Assembly: GCA_016716385.1 (NCBI GenBank) | Contig: JADJWL010000009.1 | Coordinates: 62,001 to 126,000, forward strand | Reading direction: 5' to 3' | From: Bryobacterales bacterium | Lineage (GTDB): Bacteria; Acidobacteriota; Terriglobia; Bryobacterales; Bryobacteraceae | Length of the DNA stretch: 64,000 bases | Part shown: in pieces, positions 61,415 to 64,000 of the stretch | Layout of the letters: the number at the start of each line of letters is the position of its first letter | Position numbering within the stretch: the stretch's first letter is position 1 | Made by a program: the position numbers and the translations under genes | The notes under the pieces: generated by a model | What the model was told of the DNA's origin: nothing | Database searches by the model: none | The model's input: only the letters and a program-made list of their open reading frames with translations

Positions 61415-63619
61415 TCAGCGCCCGTGGAGGCGGTTTTCGTACCAGGTCACGTTGCGGCTGTTCTGTCCGGCCACCAGAACATCGAGATCGCCGTCGTTGT
61501 CCATGTCGACGAGGCGGATGTCGTAGGCAGCCTGGTCGTGGTGGATAAAGTGCGTCGTGAAGTTTCCCTTGCCGTCGTTTTCAAACCACGCCACGACGAA
61601 ATCGTCCTTGGCGCAAGTGACCGCGTCGATGTCTCCATCGCCATCGATGTCGCCAATAGCGAGGGAGTGCGGACCCTCGAGGTCCGGGTGGATTACGTGC
61701 ATCTTCCAGTCCGGTCCTTCAAACCAGAGCACGCCCTTGCCATGGCCTCGCGTGGCGATGAAGTCCATGATGCCATCGCCGTTCACGTCGGCCATCAGAA
61801 TGTTGGTCGCGCCTTCGTGGTTCTCCGCGATCACGTGCTTATTCCAGCCGCGCTGCCTCGGATCGGCCGGAGCTTCCCACCAGGCGAACCAGTTGCCGCC
61901 TTCGGGGATCTTGGCCGCGCTGGCGATATCGGGCCGGCCGTCGCCGTTCACGTCGCCGAATCCCAGGTAATGGCTGAGGCCGGGGGCGTCGCCGGCGGCG
62001 AAGATGTAGCGTTCCCAGTGCTGCGCCGTGCGCGGATTCGGAGGGACGCGGAACCATGCCAGGGAGTTGGCGAACGGCCCCTTAGGTTGGGCGCTGTTGC
62101 CGATCAGGTCCAGTTTCCCGTCACCATCCACGTCGCCGGTGATGAGGCCGTGAATGCCGTCCACGCCGCCGATCGCCGAGCTGTCGACAACGTGGTAACG
62201 CCACGGGTCGCGCAGCGCGTTGGCCGGCTGTTCAAGCCAGTAGATCAGGCCGGGAGAATAGCGTGCTCCGATGAAGTCCATGCGTCCGTCGCCATCGACA
62301 TCGATCAGTTCGCTATGGATGGCGTTGACTCCGGAGTGCAGCACGGTCTTGCGCCAGTCCGGAGCCACGTAGAGAAGGGTCTGGCCATTGCCGTTGGTGA
62401 TCACGTCTTTGAGGCCATCGCCATTCACGTCGGTGGCGACGGCGGTCTGGGCGGGAAAGCCTTCCGCCACGACGTGGCGGGTCCAGATCTCCTGCGTTTC
62501 GTTCCAGTAGATCCTGATATTCTGTGTGGTGCGGCCGCCGGCGATGATCTCGGGCAGCCCGTCTCCGTTCAGGTCGGCGACCGCCATGTCTTCCGTCGCC
62601 ATCTCGCCGCCGTCGACCATCGTCTTCGTCCAGCTTCCCGCGCGTTCGCGCTGATAGACGGCGACGCCGCCGCCCTTCTCACGCCAGCCAACCGCCAGCG
62701 CTTCGTTGCCGTCGCCGGAGAAATCGCCCCAGCCCAATGCGTGGGCTCCGGCAAGTTCGTTTTCGATCGTCTCACGCGGCCACAGGCCTTCCGCTTCCGA
62801 GTAGACGACGATCGAGTTTCCGTGCCACGGTTCGACGGTTGCCAGGCGGCGCGTCCGCCCGGTGCGGCCCAGCTTGATTTCACCCGGCTGTCCTTCGCCG
62901 ATCTTGCGGCGCGACCATTCGCCCGACGGCGACCGCTTCAGAGCGTGCACGCCTTCGCGGCTTGCCGTGACGATCTCCTCGCGGCCGTCGCCGTCGAAGT
63001 CGGTGACGATGAAGTTGTGTGCGATGTGGAGCGTCTCGTCGGCGATCTCGGGCTTCCATGGGTCGCGGAACGGATCGGCGGGAATGCGGTACACCAGCAC
63101 GCGCAAACCGTCGCCCTGCCACTCCGGAGGCGTATTGCCGCGCCCGTGCAGAGGCAGCGCGACCAGTTCCTTGCGCCCGTCGCCGGTCACGTCGGCCCAG
63201 CGGATGCGGTGCAGGGTCGGCTCCGCGCCGATCGGCGTCATCCGCCAAAGACCGCCGGCGGGAGCGCCCTGGCGCGTGATCCATTGCAGGCTGCCCCCGC
63301 TTTGGGTATTGCGGGGCTGCCAGTCGGCCGCCAGGGCAAGGTCAGGATGCCCGTCGCCATCGACGTCGTACACATCGAAGGCCACGTTATCCTTCTTCGT
63401 CGCTCCGTCCAGCACGATGTGCTTCTCCCACGTGGGGTTCTCGTACCACACCGCCTGCGCCGGACCGATGGCGACAATGTCCGGTTTGCCGTCGCCGTTC
63501 ATGTCGGCCACATTCACGGCGTAGACGACTCCGAAGTCGCGCTGGATCTCCTGCGGGCGGAACTTCGGCGCCGCGCACACGGTGGAGGCGCACACAAGCA
63601 GGGGTACAATGAAGCGCAT
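61415..63619 (-). CDS. Exported FG-GAP/VCBS repeat protein
   Basis: This 734-aa protein has a signal peptide (FIVPLLVCASTVCA). It carries many FG-GAP repeats with calcium-type loops such as DMNGDGKPDIV, DVDGDGHPDL, DVNGDGLKDVI, DIDGDGDIDAV and DMDNDGDLDVL. It should be a calcium-stabilised beta-propeller outside the membrane, binding a ligand or partner; no enzyme motif is seen. The start at 63619 is the one consistent with its signal peptide. The WD40-NTPase gene follows 13 bases later. It is divergent from a second FG-GAP gene with a single base between their start codons. Confidence 0.9.
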   Translation of the reverse strand: MRFIVPLLVCASTVCAAPKFRPQEIQRDFGVVYAVNVADMNGDGKPDIVAIGPAQAVWYENPTWEKHIVLDGATKKDNVAFDVYDVDGDGHPDLALAADWQPRNTQSGGSLQWITRQGAPAGGLWRMTPIGAEPTLHRIRWADVTGDGRKELVALPLHGRGNTPPEWQGDGLRVLVYRIPADPFRDPWKPEIADETLHIAHNFIVTDFDGDGREEIVTASREGVHALKRSPSGEWSRRKIGEGQPGEIKLGRTGRTRRLATVEPWHGNSIVVYSEAEGLWPRETIENELAGAHALGWGDFSGDGNEALAVGWREKGGGVAVYQRERAGSWTKTMVDGGEMATEDMAVADLNGDGLPEIIAGGRTTQNIRIYWNETQEIWTRHVVAEGFPAQTAVATDVNGDGLKDVITNGNGQTLLYVAPDWRKTVLHSGVNAIHSELIDVDGDGRMDFIGARYSPGLIYWLEQPANALRDPWRYHVVDSSAIGGVDGIHGLITGDVDGDGKLDLIGNSAQPKGPFANSLAWFRVPPNPRTAQHWERYIFAAGDAPGLSHYLGFGDVNGDGRPDIASAAKIPEGGNWFAWWEAPADPRQRGWNKHVIAENHEGATNILMADVNGDGIMDFIATRGHGKGVLWFEGPDWKMHVIHPDLEGPHSLAIGDIDGDGDIDAVTCAKDDFVVAWFENDGKGNFTTHFIHHDQAAYDIRLVDMDNDGDLDVLVAGQNSRNVTWYENRLHGR
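63605..63610 (+). promoter_or_regulatory. -10-like TACAAT of the plus-strand FG-GAP gene
   Basis: TACAAT ends 10 bases before ATG 63621 and lies within the first codons of the minus-strand FG-GAP gene. Transcription should start at about the ATG. Confidence 0.5.
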
Positions 63620-63620
63620 T

Positions 63621-64000
63621 ATGCGGAATTTTATCCCACTGGCAGCGGCGCTCGCCGGTTTGGCTGCGTGGAGCGCCAGCCGCCCTCCGGAGATTCCGTT
63701 CACGAGGCACATGATCGACGGGGGCGCCAGCGAGACGTGCGCGGTGGCGGACATCGACGGGGACGGCAAGCCCGACATCGTCTCCGGCGAGTTCTGGTAC
63801 CAGGCCCCGGACTGGAAGCCGCACCGGTTCCGCAGCCTGAACTACGAGAACTACTACATCGACAACTTCAGCGACCTGGCCGTCGACGTCAACGGCGATG
63901 GCCACGTGGACATTGTCAGTTGCTCCTACTTCAGCAAGCGCCTCTACTGGCTGGAGAATCCTGGCCGCGGCCGGGGCGTCTGGAAGGAACACGACATCGA
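63621..64000 (+). CDS. FG-GAP repeat protein, N-terminal part (cut by window edge)
   Basis: The first 126 codons are in the window. They give a signal peptide (RNFIPLAAALAGLAAWSA), then FG-GAP loops DIDGDGKPDIV and DVNGDGHVDIV with an aromatic blade end (YWLENPGRG). It is similar in plan to the divergent gene at 61415-63619, so the two may be paralogs from an inverted duplication, although they differ in detail. The product is outside the cytosol; its function is not known. Confidence 0.85.
   Translation, partial: MRNFIPLAAALAGLAAWSASRPPEIPFTRHMIDGGASETCAVADIDGDGKPDIVSGEFWYQAPDWKPHRFRSLNYENYYIDNFSDLAVDVNGDGHVDIVSCSYFSKRLYWLENPGRGRGVWKEHDI
63628..63633 (-). promoter_or_regulatory. -10-like TAAAAT of the minus-strand FG-GAP gene
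   Basis: TAAAAT ends 8 bases before ATG 63619 and lies within the first codons of the plus-strand gene. The two promoters are thus interlocked. Confidence 0.5.

Overview
The window is about 64 kb of GC-rich bacterial chromosome. The gene repertoire points to an Acidobacteriota lineage of the Bryobacterales/Solibacter type (inference; there is no rRNA here to confirm it). The main signs are a large TonB-dependent receptor with an N-terminal carboxypeptidase-regulatory domain, three different sets of planctomycete-type cytochrome c proteins with DUF1501/DUF1552 partners, many Tat-exported Gfo/Idh, sulfatase, PIG-L and isomerase-like proteins, and FG-GAP and WD40 proteins.

Left part (1-9.1 kb). 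A sulfatase cut by the window edge, an exported threonine-aldolase-like enzyme and a 1047-aa HEAT/cytochrome protein are followed by a small accessory patch (4.6-8.5 kb). The patch holds a gene-poor stretch, a RelE/ParE-type toxin-antitoxin pair, a broken serine recombinase, tRNA-Asn with a clear promoter, and a truncated second copy of the 3' end of the nearby SAM hydroxide adenosyltransferase gene.

Housekeeping block (9.1-19.2 kb). A cysteine desulfurase, MnmA and LpxL-like operon supplies tRNA 2-thiouridine and, probably, lipid A acylation. It is followed by a frameshifted Gfo/Idh/MocA gene, a zinc-ribbon gene, rpsU with its own promoter and leader hairpin, a glgC-eno-gpmA operon, and a small operon for an HbpS-like and a YncE-like protein.

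Metabolic and transport block (19.2-41 kb). A UxuA-like isomerase and a 1150-aa double-hydrolase esterase form an operon. A five-gene uptake operon follows: TonB receptor, Cys-cluster BNR lipoprotein, and FecB-, FecC- and FecE-like ABC proteins. It is preceded by a degenerate cobalamin-riboswitch-like sequence. Next come a phosphoesterase, a DUF1592/DUF1552 pair, a RegB/RegA redox two-component system whose kinase gene is frameshifted, a methyltransferase remnant and an amidohydrolase.

Right part (41-64 kb). It contains two sulfatases, tRNA-Lys, a PIG-L protein and an unusually large CorA-like membrane protein. A likely aminophosphonate locus follows (PhnZ-like oxygenase, OPA/MFS transporter, FAD oxidase). 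The last stretch is a long minus-strand series: FG-GAP protein, a membrane WD40-NTPase, CstA, YbdD, DUF1549/1553 and DUF1501.

Two general points. Many genes carry a TANNNT hexamer 6-13 nt before the start codon, which suggests widespread leaderless transcription. Two otherwise intact genes are each broken by one missing base in a G/C homopolymer, so either sequencing error or real mutation is possible. The strongest candidates for something new are the WD40-TM-NTPase protein, the phosphonate locus, the large CorA-like protein and the Cys-cluster uptake operon.
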